From assembly GCA_947484275.1 (NCBI GenBank), contig CANKOY010000009.1, forward strand, positions 22,112 through 86,111: a stretch of DNA of 64,000 bases. The letters are read 5' to 3'. This stretch comes from Planctomycetota bacterium. GTDB taxonomy: Bacteria > Planctomycetota > UBA1135 > GCA-002686595. The notes below the pieces were generated by a model. That model had not been told where the DNA came from. It ran no database searches and saw only the letters and a program-made list of their open reading frames with translations. The translations under genes and the position numbers were made by a program. Every line of letters starts with the position of its first letter. Positions within the stretch are counted from its first letter, which is position 1. Shown here piece by piece: positions 9,280-17,909 of this stretch.

Positions 9280-9495
9280 TCGACAGGCTCGCGAGGGGTC
9301 GACCGGGCCTGAATGGGGCTCTTCGACCGCCCGGGGTGGGATTCTGAAACGGCCGAGATCTGGGCTTCCGCAGTACGGCTTCCGCCCCCCCCCGAGGGCC
9401 AGGAAACGGCTGTGCGCCGGACGAGGGCCCCCGGGCAGGAACGCGCCTAGACTAGGGGCCTTGTCCTCGCCGAATCAGCGGCGCCTGGACCTGCG

Positions 9496-10794
9496 ATGGA
9501 ACCCCACGAACTGCCACTGCGAACCCGCGGCCTTCCGCGCGTCGTGGTCCTCGGAGGGGGATTCGGCGGGCTCAGCGCGGCGCGCGCATTGAAGCGCGCG
9601 AACGTCGACGTCGTGCTGATCGATCGGAACAACCATCACGTGTTCCAACCCCTGCTGTATCAGGTGGCCACGGCCGGCCTGTCGCCGGGCGACATCGCTT
9701 CGCCGATACGGCACATCCTACGGGGACAGCGAAACGTCCAGGTGGTCATGGCCGAGGCCCGGGCCATCGACGTCGAGAAAAAGCGCGTCACTCTCGATGT
9801 GGGCGTGCTCTCCTACGACTTCCTGATCGTCGCCGCCGGTGCGACACACTCATACTTCGGGCATGACCACTGGGCGCCGTTCGCGCCGGGGCTGAAGACC
9901 CTGGAGGACGCGCTCGAGATTCGACAGCGCGTGTTGCTGGCCTTCGAGCGCGCCGAGCGCGCCGCAGATGCGCGCGAGCAAGCGCGACTCCTCACCTTCG
10001 CAATCATTGGCGCGGGACCGACCGGCGTTGAATTGGCCGGGACGTTGGCTGAGATCGCGCGCCACTCCCTGCGCCACGAGTTTCGTCGCATTGAGCCCGC
10101 GTCCGCGCGGATTCTGCTGATCGAAGGCGGCCCAGCGCTGCTGTCGGCATTTCCCGAGGACCTGCGTCGCAAGGCGGAGCAGTCCTTGCGCGAACTCGGC
10201 GTCGAAGTCCGACTCGGGGCGCAGGTCAGCGAGATCACCTCCGGCATTGTGCGCGTCGGGGAGGAGCGTATTGAAGCGGCGACAATCCTGTGGGCCGCGG
10301 GCGTGTCCGCGGAACCCCTCGGCCGTTGCCTCGGCGCGCAGCAGGACCGCGCGGGGCGCGTGCTGGTGCGATCCGACCTGACGATTCCCGGCCGCAAGGA
10401 TGTTTTCGTCGTCGGCGACAGCGCGGCTCTGCAAGTGAAAGGCCGCTGGCTGCCTGGCGTCGCCCAGGTCGCGATGCAACAGGCGCGCTGCGCGGCGGGC
10501 AATGTTCTGCGCACCCTGGCGGATCGCCCGACGAAGGAGTTCGCGTACCGAGACTACGGAAACCTGGCGACCATCGGTCGGGCGCGGGCCGTGGCCCAAC
10601 TCGGTCGCGTGCGTTTCAGCGGCTACCCGGCCTGGTTGTTCTGGCTTCTCGTCCACCTCATGCAACTTGTTGGGTTTCGAAATCGCTTGGTCGTGCTCGT
10701 GCAGTGGGGCTTCTCCTACTTCACCTACCAGCGCGGCATGCGGCTGATCGCCACTGGCGCGCGCGCGGCCTCCAGAGCGGATGGGGTGCGGTAG
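9496..10794 (+). CDS. ndh: Type II NADH:quinone oxidoreductase (NDH-2)
   Basis: 432 residues, the usual length of NDH-2. Two Rossmann dinucleotide motifs are visible: VVLGGGFGGLSAARAL (FAD) at the N-terminus and IIGAGPTGVELAGTLAEIA (NADH) near residue 175. Also present is the FQPLLYQVATAGLSPGDIA motif near the flavin and the late VFVVGDSAAL Asp motif. The C-terminal stretch WLFWLLVHLMQLVGFRNRL is hydrophobic/amphipathic and probably attaches the enzyme to the inner face of the cytoplasmic membrane. The family transfers electrons from NADH to quinone without pumping protons. The gene stands alone, 35 bases before a thioredoxin-like gene. Confidence 0.92.
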   Translation: MEPHELPLRTRGLPRVVVLGGGFGGLSAARALKRANVDVVLIDRNNHHVFQPLLYQVATAGLSPGDIASPIRHILRGQRNVQVVMAEARAIDVEKKRVTLDVGVLSYDFLIVAAGATHSYFGHDHWAPFAPGLKTLEDALEIRQRVLLAFERAERAADAREQARLLTFAIIGAGPTGVELAGTLAEIARHSLRHEFRRIEPASARILLIEGGPALLSAFPEDLRRKAEQSLRELGVEVRLGAQVSEITSGIVRVGEERIEAATILWAAGVSAEPLGRCLGAQQDRAGRVLVRSDLTIPGRKDVFVVGDSAALQVKGRWLPGVAQVAMQQARCAAGNVLRTLADRPTKEFAYRDYGNLATIGRARAVAQLGRVRFSGYPAWLFWLLVHLMQLVGFRNRLVVLVQWGFSYFTYQRGMRLIATGARAASRADGVR

Positions 10795-10829
10795 GCTTTC
10801 GCACTCGAGTTCCCTGACGAATCCACAAG

Positions 10830-11885
10830 ATGCACGCGTCGCTAGCCACCTTCCTGTTGCTCGGCCTGAATCTGCTCGCGGTCCAGTTGCCAGCGTCCGA
10901 TCCCGCGGAGGCTGCATGGGCGGCTGCCATGGCGCTGAAGCAGCGCTCGTCCCACGAGGAAGCCGCCGCTTCGTTCGCAAAATTCAAAGTCGATTTTCCA
11001 GGGTCGCCGCGCGCCGTGGCGTGCACCGTGGAGGAAGGCGTCTGCTGGTTCGCGGCGGGTCGCGCTGTCCAGGTGTTCCATCAGACGACGGCCGCCGCGC
11101 AGGAGCGCTTCGACCGCGCCCTGGGACTGTTCCGCAGCGTGGCCAGCGAACATGCCCAGGCTCCCGAGGCGCCGCGCGCGTTCTACATGCAGGGCTCTAC
11201 GCACTTGTTCAGCGGCGAGCTTCAGGCGGCGGAGTTGGACTACTCGACCGTGATCGAGAAATACGCGGCCGATCGCACCTACTTCGGCAAGGCACTCGAT
11301 CAACGTGCGCTGGTGCGCAGGCATCTCTTGCTCGTCCAACCAGCGATCCTCGACCTGCGGCGCTGGATCAAGGAGGTCGCGGAGCCTCCCGCGATGCTGG
11401 CGAAAATGAACGGCCAGCTGGCGCGGGCGCTGATGCTCGACCGTCCGGCGCCGGCGTACCAGGGCGATGTCTGGTTCAACGGCGATCCCGTGCCGTTGGA
11501 ATCCCAGGCGGGCAACCTGTTGGCACTGTATTTCTTCGCCACCTGGTGCACGAACTGCGAAGCGGAGTTGCCCTACCTGCAGGAACTGGAGCGACGGTAT
11601 GGGCCCCAGGGCCTGCGCGTCCTGGGCGTCGTCAACCGCGAGAAGGAACAGACGCCCGAAATTGTGCGCGCTTACCTGGCTGAGAAGCACATTTCCTTTT
11701 CGGTGCTGCAGGACGGAGGCGCCACCAGCCAGAAGTACAGGGTTGGGACGATTCCCATGCTCGCGCTCATCGATCGCCGCGGCGTGCTGCGCTGGTGCGA
11801 CAATCCGTCGGTTCTGCCCAAGGCGACGCTCGAGCGGCTCGTGAACGAGGGCTCGTCGCTCGGGGACAAGGGCGGCGCGAAGTAG
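10830..11885 (+). CDS. Exported TPR-thioredoxin (TlpA/ResA-like) protein
   Basis: 351 residues. An N-terminal signal peptide (FLLLGLNLLAVQLPA) is followed by about 200 residues of helical, TPR-like repeats (EEAAASFAKFKVDFPGSP, GELQAAELDYSTVIEKYAA). A TlpA-type thioredoxin domain then has the redox motif WCTNC (Cys240 and Cys243), the cis-Pro context GTIPML and a final FLIDRRG-like strand (LALIDRRGVLRW). Extracytoplasmic thioredoxins of this class reduce or oxidise disulfides in the envelope. The TPR-thioredoxin architecture recurs at 55697-58072 in this window. It follows ndh closely, but no functional link is evident. Confidence 0.85.
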   Translation: MHASLATFLLLGLNLLAVQLPASDPAEAAWAAAMALKQRSSHEEAAASFAKFKVDFPGSPRAVACTVEEGVCWFAAGRAVQVFHQTTAAAQERFDRALGLFRSVASEHAQAPEAPRAFYMQGSTHLFSGELQAAELDYSTVIEKYAADRTYFGKALDQRALVRRHLLLVQPAILDLRRWIKEVAEPPAMLAKMNGQLARALMLDRPAPAYQGDVWFNGDPVPLESQAGNLLALYFFATWCTNCEAELPYLQELERRYGPQGLRVLGVVNREKEQTPEIVRAYLAEKHISFSVLQDGGATSQKYRVGTIPMLALIDRRGVLRWCDNPSVLPKATLERLVNEGSSLGDKGGAK

Positions 11886-11970
11886 GGCGGAGGTGCACAG
11901 GGTTGGCGCGAATCGCTAGGCTCTCCCCGTCCCTCGCTGTCCGAAGCCCCTTGCCACGGAGTTCTCGTCC

Positions 11971-12345
11971 ATGGATTCGAAATCGATTCCGCAGTTTCGC
12001 AATGATCCGGTCCTCGTGCTGATCCTGGGTTTCCTGACCTGTGGCCTTTACATGATCTACTGGAACATCAAGGCCGCTTAGGTGCTCAACGCGGTGGCCG
12101 GACGCGAGGTCATTTCGACGCCGGTGGCGGTGATCGCCGGCTGCTGCATGCCGGTGGGCCTCTACTACTACTACATGGCCGGGCAGGCTCTCGTGGAACT
12201 GGGCCGCGTGCTGGGGCGCGAGGAGGCGCTGCGGAACAAGGGCACGTTGCTGGTCGTCCTTGGATTCTTCGTCTCTCCAGTGTCTGCCATGATCGTGCAG
12301 GGCCACCTGAACGAGTTGTATGACGCACAGCAGAATCAAGCCTGA
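11971..12345 (+). pseudogene. DUF4234-like small membrane protein interrupted by an in-frame TAG
   Basis: From the ATG at 11971 the frame reads DPVLVLILGFLTCGLYMIYW and then NIKAA, meets TAG at 12079-12081, and continues in the same frame as VLNAVAGREVIST through to the stop at 12345. The first part matches the TxGxYxxYW helix of DUF4234-type proteins, and the second carries the remaining helices, so the two halves are one gene of about 124 codons. A GAG-to-TAG change would account for the break. Translation from the GTG at 12082 would make only an 87-residue fragment. It overlaps the next gene by 26 bases. Whether the amber is real, suppressed or a sequence error cannot be told here. Confidence 0.7.
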
Positions 12346-12817
12346 GCAGGGGCTCGACCGCCGCGCGATCCGATTCCGCCTTGCCGCGATTTCGGTCGTG
12401 GCTGCGACGCTCGTTGCGAGCTTCCTCTACGCGCCCTGGGTGAGCGACGGGCCGGTCATGTGCGTGTCGCGCCTGATGGTCGGGATCCCATGCCCGTCTT
12501 GCGGCTTGACGCGCTCGTTCTGCGCCATGTCCCACGGCGCAGTGGGGGAAGCGTTTCAATTCCACGCCTTCGGGCCTTTGCTCTTCGGGCTGTGCGCACT
12601 GGCGATTCCGATCATGGCCGCAGAGCTCTGGCGCGGCCGTCGTTTCGAGCTTGTGGCCAAGTACGCCTTCTCCTCGCGCGCCGCATGGTCCCTGGCGATC
12701 CTGTTCGCGGGCTACCACATCACGCGACTAGTGCTCGAGGGCTCGTCCGGTGAGCTGCTGGCGTCGATGCAGCACTCCGTTTGCGGCGACTTGTGGGGCG
12801 AGCTATCGCGCCGGTGA
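12320..12817 (+). CDS. DUF2752 membrane protein
   Basis: 165 residues with three hydrophobic segments. The signature IPCPSCGLTRSFCAMSHG is followed by AFQFHAFGPL, which matches the CPxCGxTR plus downstream N/H-P motif of the DUF2752 family. The molecular role of the family is not established. Its Cys-rich membrane motif suggests metal or redox binding, but that is speculative. DUF2752 genes often neighbour other small multi-spanning proteins, here the broken DUF4234-like gene with which it overlaps. Confidence 0.85.
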   Translation: MTHSRIKPEQGLDRRAIRFRLAAISVVAATLVASFLYAPWVSDGPVMCVSRLMVGIPCPSCGLTRSFCAMSHGAVGEAFQFHAFGPLLFGLCALAIPIMAAELWRGRRFELVAKYAFSSRAAWSLAILFAGYHITRLVLEGSSGELLASMQHSVCGDLWGELSRR

Positions 12818-12819
12818 TG

Positions 12820-12847
12820 GTGCCCGTCGACGCTGCCCCGGGCACCT
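12820..12847. terminator. Possible bidirectional hairpin between convergent genes
   Basis: GGTGCCCG at 12820-12827 pairs with CGGGCACC at 12840-12847, an 8-bp perfect stem. It lies between the stop of the DUF2752 gene and the stop of the convergent CHRD gene. No T tract follows on either strand, so intrinsic termination is only a possibility. Confidence 0.4.
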
Positions 12848-12884
12848 CTCGGGATTGAATCCTCCGTCGCTAGTCGTGGCACCG

Positions 12885-14102
12885 TCAGGGGCCGACGATA
12901 TACGAGAGCGCGTTGCTGAGCAGCGATCCATGTGCCACGGTGTCGCGCGCCCACCATTGAACCGTCACGGGCGTGCCCACGGTGGACAGGAACGCCGCGG
13001 GCGTGCCGCCTCCGAGGCCGGCGGCGAACTCATTAAGGTCCATCGATAGAACGCCGTCGCACGAACCAGGCGTTCCGTTGACATCAAATTTGACCGGACC
13101 GCGTTTCAGGGGCGTGCCGATGCACAGCGTGCCGCCGGAGAACGGCGTGGCGGCGGGGCCTGCGTTGGAATACAGGAGCAAACCTGACTTCTGCGCGCGG
13201 GCATTGATGCAACCGACGCGAAAGCCCGTGACGGCGGAAGCGCTCGGGCTCCCCAGGAACAGCATCGCCGGCGTACTCCCGCAGGAATTCACCTTGCCAG
13301 TGCAGTACACCTCGGGGTTCGACGATCCGGGCAGAATCTGGCCGCGCAACTCACCGGCAGGAAAACCGCTGCTCGTGATCTCGATGTAGGCCAGCCCCGC
13401 GAGCAACGCCGCTTCATCCGCCTCCGCGTAGTTCCATGTGGCGAACTTGTGCGTGCCCGCGGGAAGCGTGTGCAGGATCAGCCCCGTGCCGCCTGCTGGC
13501 GCGAAGCCGTGCACGTTCGCTTGGAGTTCCGCACCCGAGTAACCGCCCGCGTCCAGGGTGATCACCGCCGTGTTCGTCGTGGTGTCGATGGCGACGAAGC
13601 CTGTCCCGGAAGCCGCCGTCGTGACGGCCGGTACCACCTGCGCACCATCGAGCGTGATGACCATGAACACTGCATCGTCCACCAACGTGAACTGACCGCG
13701 AATCTCGCCGGGCACGTACAGTTGACTGTGGATGTTCCAGTACGTCAGGCCGGCGATGATGTCGGCTTCCTGACTCTCCATGTAGTTCCACACGCTCGGC
13801 CCCTGGGTGTCGAGGGGCAGCGGATGGATTGGCGGAACTCCCGAGACCCCTGGCGGCGCCATGCCGTGGATGTGGATTCCGTACTGTCCCGGCGCGATCC
13901 CGTTGAAGCGAATGTCGCAATCAAGGCGATTGGCCGCGCGGTCCATGATGCCCCAGGCCGTGCCCGTGGCTGTGGACGAGTTCGGCGGCGTCGACTGGGC
14001 CCCTTCGAGGTCAGCGCGGAAGCAGAGCTTCTGCGCGGCCGCTGCTGGAGCGAATGCAGACCCGAGGAGGAGGACGGCGCAGATAGAGCGTTGCATGGTC
14101 AT
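12885..14102 (-). CDS. Secreted protein with two CHRD domains and the shared C-terminal domain
   Basis: 405 residues. A signal peptide (CAVLLLGSAFAPAAAA) is followed by two CHRD (chordin-type) domains of about 115 residues each: FRADLEGAQSTPP...HIHGMAPPG...GEIRGQFT, then VITLDGAQVVPAV...NVHGFAPAGG...GELRGQIL. CHRD domains bind unknown ligands and are common in secreted proteins. From residue 266 the protein carries the C-terminal domain described separately (YCTGKVNSCG to SNALSYIVGP). In this copy the first region reads NSCGSTP instead of NSLGCTP, so the second Cys is displaced, and the QFWGRD motif is QWWARD. It is the most divergent of the four copies. It is divergent from the carboxypeptidase gene, which also carries the domain. 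Confidence 0.85.
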   Translation of the reverse strand: MTMQRSICAVLLLGSAFAPAAAAQKLCFRADLEGAQSTPPNSSTATGTAWGIMDRAANRLDCDIRFNGIAPGQYGIHIHGMAPPGVSGVPPIHPLPLDTQGPSVWNYMESQEADIIAGLTYWNIHSQLYVPGEIRGQFTLVDDAVFMVITLDGAQVVPAVTTAASGTGFVAIDTTTNTAVITLDAGGYSGAELQANVHGFAPAGGTGLILHTLPAGTHKFATWNYAEADEAALLAGLAYIEITSSGFPAGELRGQILPGSSNPEVYCTGKVNSCGSTPAMLFLGSPSASAVTGFRVGCINARAQKSGLLLYSNAGPAATPFSGGTLCIGTPLKRGPVKFDVNGTPGSCDGVLSMDLNEFAAGLGGGTPAAFLSTVGTPVTVQWWARDTVAHGSLLSNALSYIVGP

Positions 14103-14440
14103 CGCAAGGTCTCACTTTCTTTGGTGGGGACGGCCCGTGGTCCCTCTAGGCGGCGTGGAGCGGGGCCCGTCCTGAAGCACGCCGTGTCACGGCACATGCG
14201 CCACTAGCGGGTTTCCTAGCTTGCCCTGCCCGGCGATTTCGTCACGGGGTTTTGGCAAATCGCCGCACCCCCGCATCGACGGCCAGCAACGGATTGCACG
14301 GGAGCGCACCCTCGCCCGTCGCCCAGACGGGCCCCGACACTCGCGCGGCGGCGAACGCGGTAGGCTTAGGCGCGCCCCGGGAGGGCGCTGCCCTGCTCGC
14401 TCCTTAGTCCCCGTTTCGACTGCGGTCTCGGCCGCCGGTC
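14103..14440. other. Divergent intergenic region
   Basis: 338 bases between two divergent genes that both encode the shared C-terminal domain. It must hold both promoters, but I could not pick out convincing -35/-10 elements, operators or hairpins. No supported coding sequence was seen. Confidence 0.5.
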
Positions 14441-16336
14441 GTGGGCTTACCTGTGACACGCACAAACGACTCATCGCCTTATCGGTGGACCCTTGGCCTG
14501 CTCGGTGGACTCTTGTTCCCGGGCCTCGCCCCGGCGCAGCTGTCCACCCATGTGCTTCTCGAAGCGGCAGACGCGGGGGCGTTGGCGCACTCGCTCGAGG
14601 ACCAGGGCTTCGATGTCATCGAGGGCTCGGTGAGCGCGACCGCGCTTGAGTTGGTGTGCTCTCCGGCGAGCCTGACGTATCTGCGCGAGCGCGGGTTCGC
14701 GCCCACGACAATCGCGATCGGCCGTCCCTACCAAGAGATCCAAGCGTCGCAGCAAGGGCCTGAGGCGGTGCCCGTGGGGTATCCGGACGGCGCGCAAATC
14801 CAGGCGCAATTGCTGGCTGCTGCGGCGGCCTATCCCTCGCTCGCAAAGGTCTACGACCTGACGGCGCGTTACGGGATGGCGCCCACGGTTGGCGGCAGAC
14901 ACCTCTACGCCATCAAGATCTCCGACAACGTTTCGACCGAAGAGGACGAACCGGCGTTGCTGCTCGTCAGCGCTCACCATGCGCGCGAGATCGTCACGCC
15001 CGTGATCGCCTTGAACGCGCTCGACAAGCTGCTCGCGCTTTACGGCGTCGATCCCGCCGTCACCGCAGCGATCGATGGTCAGGAGATATGGATCGCACCC
15101 AACTGGAATCCCGACGGCTACGACCACGTTTTCACCGTGGACAATCTTTGGCGCAAGAATCGCCGCGTCTTTCCGTCCGGCGTGGGCGTGGATCTCAATC
15201 GGAACTATCCGTTCGGTTGGAATTCGCCCTGCAGCGGCAGCACCACTGTCAGCCAGGACACCTACCGGGGGCCAAGCGCTGCGTCGGAGGTAGAGACGCA
15301 GACGATGGCGGCGTTTTCAGCGGAGCGCCGCTTCGCGAAAGTCGTCGACTACCACTCTTTCGCCTCGGAAGTGCGCTACGGCTACGGCTGCTGGACCCAT
15401 CCGCTCGCGAGCTTCCTTGCGACCGAGGCCGCGGACTTGTCCCAGGCCAGCGGATACATGGGCGACACGGCCCTCTCCTGTTGTACGGCGGGCAACATCC
15501 ACCTGCACTCAGCGACGACTGGCGCGTTCGCATTCCTGATCGAGACCCACACCTCGTTCCAGCCCACTTACGCCAGCGCGCAATTGGAGGCGGACAAGGT
15601 GTGGCCCGGGCTGCTCTGGCTCCTCGCGCGACCGCTGTCGATCTCGGGGCACGTCACCGACGCTTGCACCGGAGAGGCGATCGCATCGACGTTGACGTTC
15701 AGTGGCGTCAACTACGTCAATGGCGAGGTCAATGGCAGCGGCGGCAGCTTTGGCCGCTACCATGCCGTGTTGCCGCCCGGAAATTACACCGCGCAATTCA
15801 GCGCTCCAGGTTACGCCACCGCTAACCGCCCGTTCAGTGTTACGGCTGCCAGCGCCCACATCGAGGATGTGGCGCTCGTTCCCCTGCAGAATGCGACTGT
15901 CTACTGCACTGCGAAGCTCAACAGCCTCGGCTGCCTCCCTTCGATCGCCACCAGCGGCGTGCCCAGTGCGAGCGCAGCCCTCGGTTTTGTCATCAGCGCG
16001 AGCAACGTGCGCAATCTGAAACCGGGGCTGCTGCTCTACACCACCAGCGGTCAAGCAGCTGGCCCATTCCAGGGCGGATTCCTGTGCGTGGCCGCACCGG
16101 TGCGCCGTTCGATAGGACTCAATTCCCAGGGCTCGCCCGCGGGAGCCGATTGCACCGGCGTCTACGCGATCGACTTCAATGCCTTCGGTCGCGGACTGCT
16201 GGGCGGGACACCGATGGCGGCGTTGTCGGTTCCCGGCACCCAAGTGCACAGCCAATTCTGGGGACGCGATCCAGGCTTCGCCGCTCCGAACAACACCACG
16301 CTGAGCAACGCCGCAAGTTTCGTGATCTGTCAATAA
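14441..16336 (+). CDS. Secreted M14 zinc carboxypeptidase with CarboxypepD_reg-like and shared C-terminal domains
   Basis: 631 residues from a GTG start. A signal sequence ([16 protein letters not shown]) and a propeptide-like region precede the catalytic domain. The M14 zinc ligands and catalytic residues are visible: HHAREIV (His180, Glu183), the DLNRNY Arg/Asn, His305 in DYHSFASE and Glu368 in [10 protein letters not shown] beta-sandwich repeat ([19 protein letters not shown] to [13 protein letters not shown]) follows at about 405-475 and is typical of carboxypeptidase regulatory-like domains. Residues 488-631 are the shared C-terminal domain ([11 protein letters not shown] to FVICQ). The enzyme should release C-terminal amino acids from peptides outside the cell. 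A GTG at 14453 is an alternative start. Confidence 0.9.
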   Translation: MGLPVTRTNDSSPYRWTLGLLGGLLFPGLAPAQLSTHVLLEAADAGALAHSLEDQGFDVIEGSVSATALELVCSPASLTYLRERGFAPTTIAIGRPYQEIQASQQGPEAVPVGYPDGAQIQAQLLAAAAAYPSLAKVYDLTARYGMAPTVGGRHLYAIKISDNVSTEEDEPALLLVSAHHAREIVTPVIALNALDKLLALYGVDPAVTAAIDGQEIWIAPNWNPDGYDHVFTVDNLWRKNRRVFPSGVGVDLNRNYPFGWNSPCSGSTTVSQDTYRGPSAASEVETQTMAAFSAERRFAKVVDYHSFASEVRYGYGCWTHPLASFLATEAADLSQASGYMGDTALSCCTAGNIHLHSATTGAFAFLIETHTSFQPTYASAQLEADKVWPGLLWLLARPLSISGHVTDACTGEAIASTLTFSGVNYVNGEVNGSGGSFGRYHAVLPPGNYTAQFSAPGYATANRPFSVTAASAHIEDVALVPLQNATVYCTAKLNSLGCLPSIATSGVPSASAALGFVISASNVRNLKPGLLLYTTSGQAAGPFQGGFLCVAAPVRRSIGLNSQGSPAGADCTGVYAIDFNAFGRGLLGGTPMAALSVPGTQVHSQFWGRDPGFAAPNNTTLSNAASFVICQ

Positions 16337-16383
16337 CCGGCCCGTGGTGGTGAGGAGCCGCGGTCCGCAACCACGGGACCGGC
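16336..16383 (+). terminator. Possible transcription terminator hairpin
   Basis: Directly after the carboxypeptidase stop, CCGGCCCGTGGT pairs with ACCACGGGACCGG (one-base bulge), giving a GC-rich stem around a loop of about 20 bases. There is no T tract, so this is a structural suggestion only. Confidence 0.35.
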
Positions 16384-16538
16384 CGTCGATGGAATCAAGG
16401 ATCCTGCCCTTGATGGCTGGGCCATAAGCAGGTGGATCCACCCTCCATTTGAGGAGCCGCCGATGCTCCACTGGTGTCCCTGGCCAGGGGTTGCGTTGCG
16501 ATCATCGCCTGCGCCCTGCCCTCCACGGGATCGCTCGC

Positions 16539-17276
16539 ATGAAACTCACTCCGATCTGCATTGCCATCGCGATCTTTGCGGCGTCCTTCGTCACGGGTTG
16601 CTACGCCGTTCGAACCGTTCCTCTGGAACCACCGATCGCTCGAAAATTGAGGCATCCCGATTCGTTCGCCCTACTCCCCGCTGGCGAGCAGCGATGCAGC
16701 ATAGGGGACGTGCTCTTCACGTGCGCGCGGTACAAGGACGGCGCTCATGAAGAAGTCGGCGTCGATCGCCGTCCAGGAACGCCGCCCTTTCCCGATTCAC
16801 CCGGCTGGAGCGGCACTCATCAATTCACAGCGGAAGATGGCGCGAAGCTCACGGTCTTCACACATCCCGAGTTCTACAAAGGCAAGGTCGGAGTCATTCT
16901 CGACGGCGACGACATGCTGGCCACCTCGGCACCCCTGGTGCAAGTTGAAGGCTCCAGTACAGGACGTCGCTGGGCGTTGGAAAGCGAGCGCAAGTTCTTC
17001 TATGTGCCGACTGTCCTGCTTGAAGTTTGGGGAGTCCGTTTCGGAGGAAAGAAGGGAAGCGACTATGTATTCGAGATCATTGACCGGCCGAATCCCAACG
17101 TGACGGAGGTGGTCCAGTCGCTTCAAGTCGCCGAAGCCGAGTTTCTCAGCGGATTCGTCGTGAGGGGCGTCATGGTGGACGGCATCTCCGACGACGGTCG
17201 CGGGATCATCTCGTATGTGCTGACGGACATGCGTGACGCGAAAGCGGAACTCCCGAAGGCCGGCGCGAGCATGTGA
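16539..17276 (+). CDS. Putative lipoprotein of unknown function
   Basis: 245 residues starting MKLTPICIAIAIFAASFVTG, with Cys following that Gly as a lipobox-like site. The mature region is mixed alpha/beta without recognised motifs. Segments such as DGAKLTVFTHPEFYKGKVG and IISYVLTDMRDAKAEL give no family assignment. The open frame extends upstream to 16449, but that part reads as Arg/Cys-rich noise and would bury the signal peptide, so the ATG at 16539 was chosen. Confidence 0.6.
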   Translation: MKLTPICIAIAIFAASFVTGCYAVRTVPLEPPIARKLRHPDSFALLPAGEQRCSIGDVLFTCARYKDGAHEEVGVDRRPGTPPFPDSPGWSGTHQFTAEDGAKLTVFTHPEFYKGKVGVILDGDDMLATSAPLVQVEGSSTGRRWALESERKFFYVPTVLLEVWGVRFGGKKGSDYVFEIIDRPNPNVTEVVQSLQVAEAEFLSGFVVRGVMVDGISDDGRGIISYVLTDMRDAKAELPKAGASM

Positions 17277-17367
17277 TGGAGCGTGCCGAACGTCCTCGCG
17301 CGTACCCGTGGCGCCGGAAGCCAGGGCGCGCAGAGTTCCCGAGCTCGCGTCGCGCACATCCTGCAAT

Positions 17368-17480
17368 TCAAATCCGCTCCCTGTACTCCTCGATTTCCGC
17401 GCGCGTCGGCCACTGGAACGCCGCGAGGTGCTCCGCGACGGGGCGATCGGCTGCGATGGTCACTGGCGCTTGGAATGCTC
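17368..17480 (-). pseudogene. Possible 3' gene remnant cut off by an inverted-repeat element
   Basis: Reading leftwards from the edge of the inverted-repeat element, one frame gives AFQAPVTIAADRPVAEH, then LAAFQWPTRAEIEEYRERI and a TGA at 17368-17370. The amphipathic, Glu-rich ending looks like a genuine protein C-terminus rather than random frame. No matching 5' part was found beyond the element, so this could be the stub of a gene destroyed by insertion. The evidence is protein-like composition only. Confidence 0.3.
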
Positions 17481-17658
17481 TAGCAGCCCGTTGAAAAAGC
17501 CCCTACTACGCCAGTGCGTGTTTCGGCGCTGCGGCGTCGCGCTCGGAAAGTCGTGCTCGGCGGCCAGGAAGGCCGCTTCAGCGCGATTTTCTGTGGCGCT
17601 CCCTGCCACGCCTTCACACGCCCTGTCTCGCTACGGGCCTTTTTCAACGGACTGCTAG
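17480..17658. repeat. MITE-like inverted-repeat element, copy A
   Basis: The ends CTAGCAGCCCGTTGAAAAAG (17480-17499) and CTTTTTCAACGGACTGCTAG (17639-17658) are inverted repeats with one mismatch, about 179 bases end to end. The interior contains GTGCTCGGCGGCCAGGAAGG, also found nearly unchanged in copy C at 30245-30436. There is no transposase or other coding capacity. The CTAG at both tips suggests insertion at a CTAG/TA target, as in IS630-type elements, but no parent element is in the window. Confidence 0.8.
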
Positions 17659-17830
17659 TGTCTCAGCGGCGCTTGCGTGACTTCCGCGGTTCACGCCAAG
17701 TCTGACGTCGAGCGGGGAACCCTGACACTGTCCCTTGGCGCAGTTTCCTACCGACGAGCGCGAATTCATGCGCCTCGGCGTGGAGTCATCGGGCCGAACT
17801 CAGCCGAACTGACCGCCACCTCCCCTGCGC
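17659..17830. other. Spacer between two inverted-repeat elements
   Basis: No supported coding sequence. A short inverted pair (CGCCAAG near 17695 and CTTGGCG near 17736) is the only structure noticed. Together with the flanking elements and the remnant at 17368 it makes 17277-17905 a degraded, gene-free stretch. Confidence 0.4.
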
Positions 17831-17909
17831 TAGGAGCCCGTTGAAAGAGTCCCGTCGCGAGGCGAAGAGCGCGAAGCCGCAGCAGGGCGCTTTTTCAACG
17901 GGCTGCTAT
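17831..17909. repeat. MITE-like inverted-repeat element, short copy B
   Basis: TAGGAGCCCGTTGAAAGAG at the left and CTTTTTCAACGGGCTGCTA at the right form an imperfect inverted repeat only about 79 bases long. The interior (GGCGAAGAGCGCGAAGC) is the reverse complement of the left interior of copy C (GCTTCGCGCTCTTCGCC), so B is an internally deleted, inverted version of the same family. Its right tip provides the TAG stop of the adjoining minus-strand gene. Confidence 0.75.

Noticed and set aside
12079..12081. TAG as a pyrrolysine codon
   Set aside because: Nothing in the family or window suggests pyrrolysine (no pyl genes, not a methylamine methyltransferase). A nonsense change is more likely.
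17360..17400. TTCAAATCC motif resembling a tRNA T-loop
   Set aside because: No acceptor or anticodon stem can be folded upstream, and the sequence reads better as the end of a minus-strand coding remnant.
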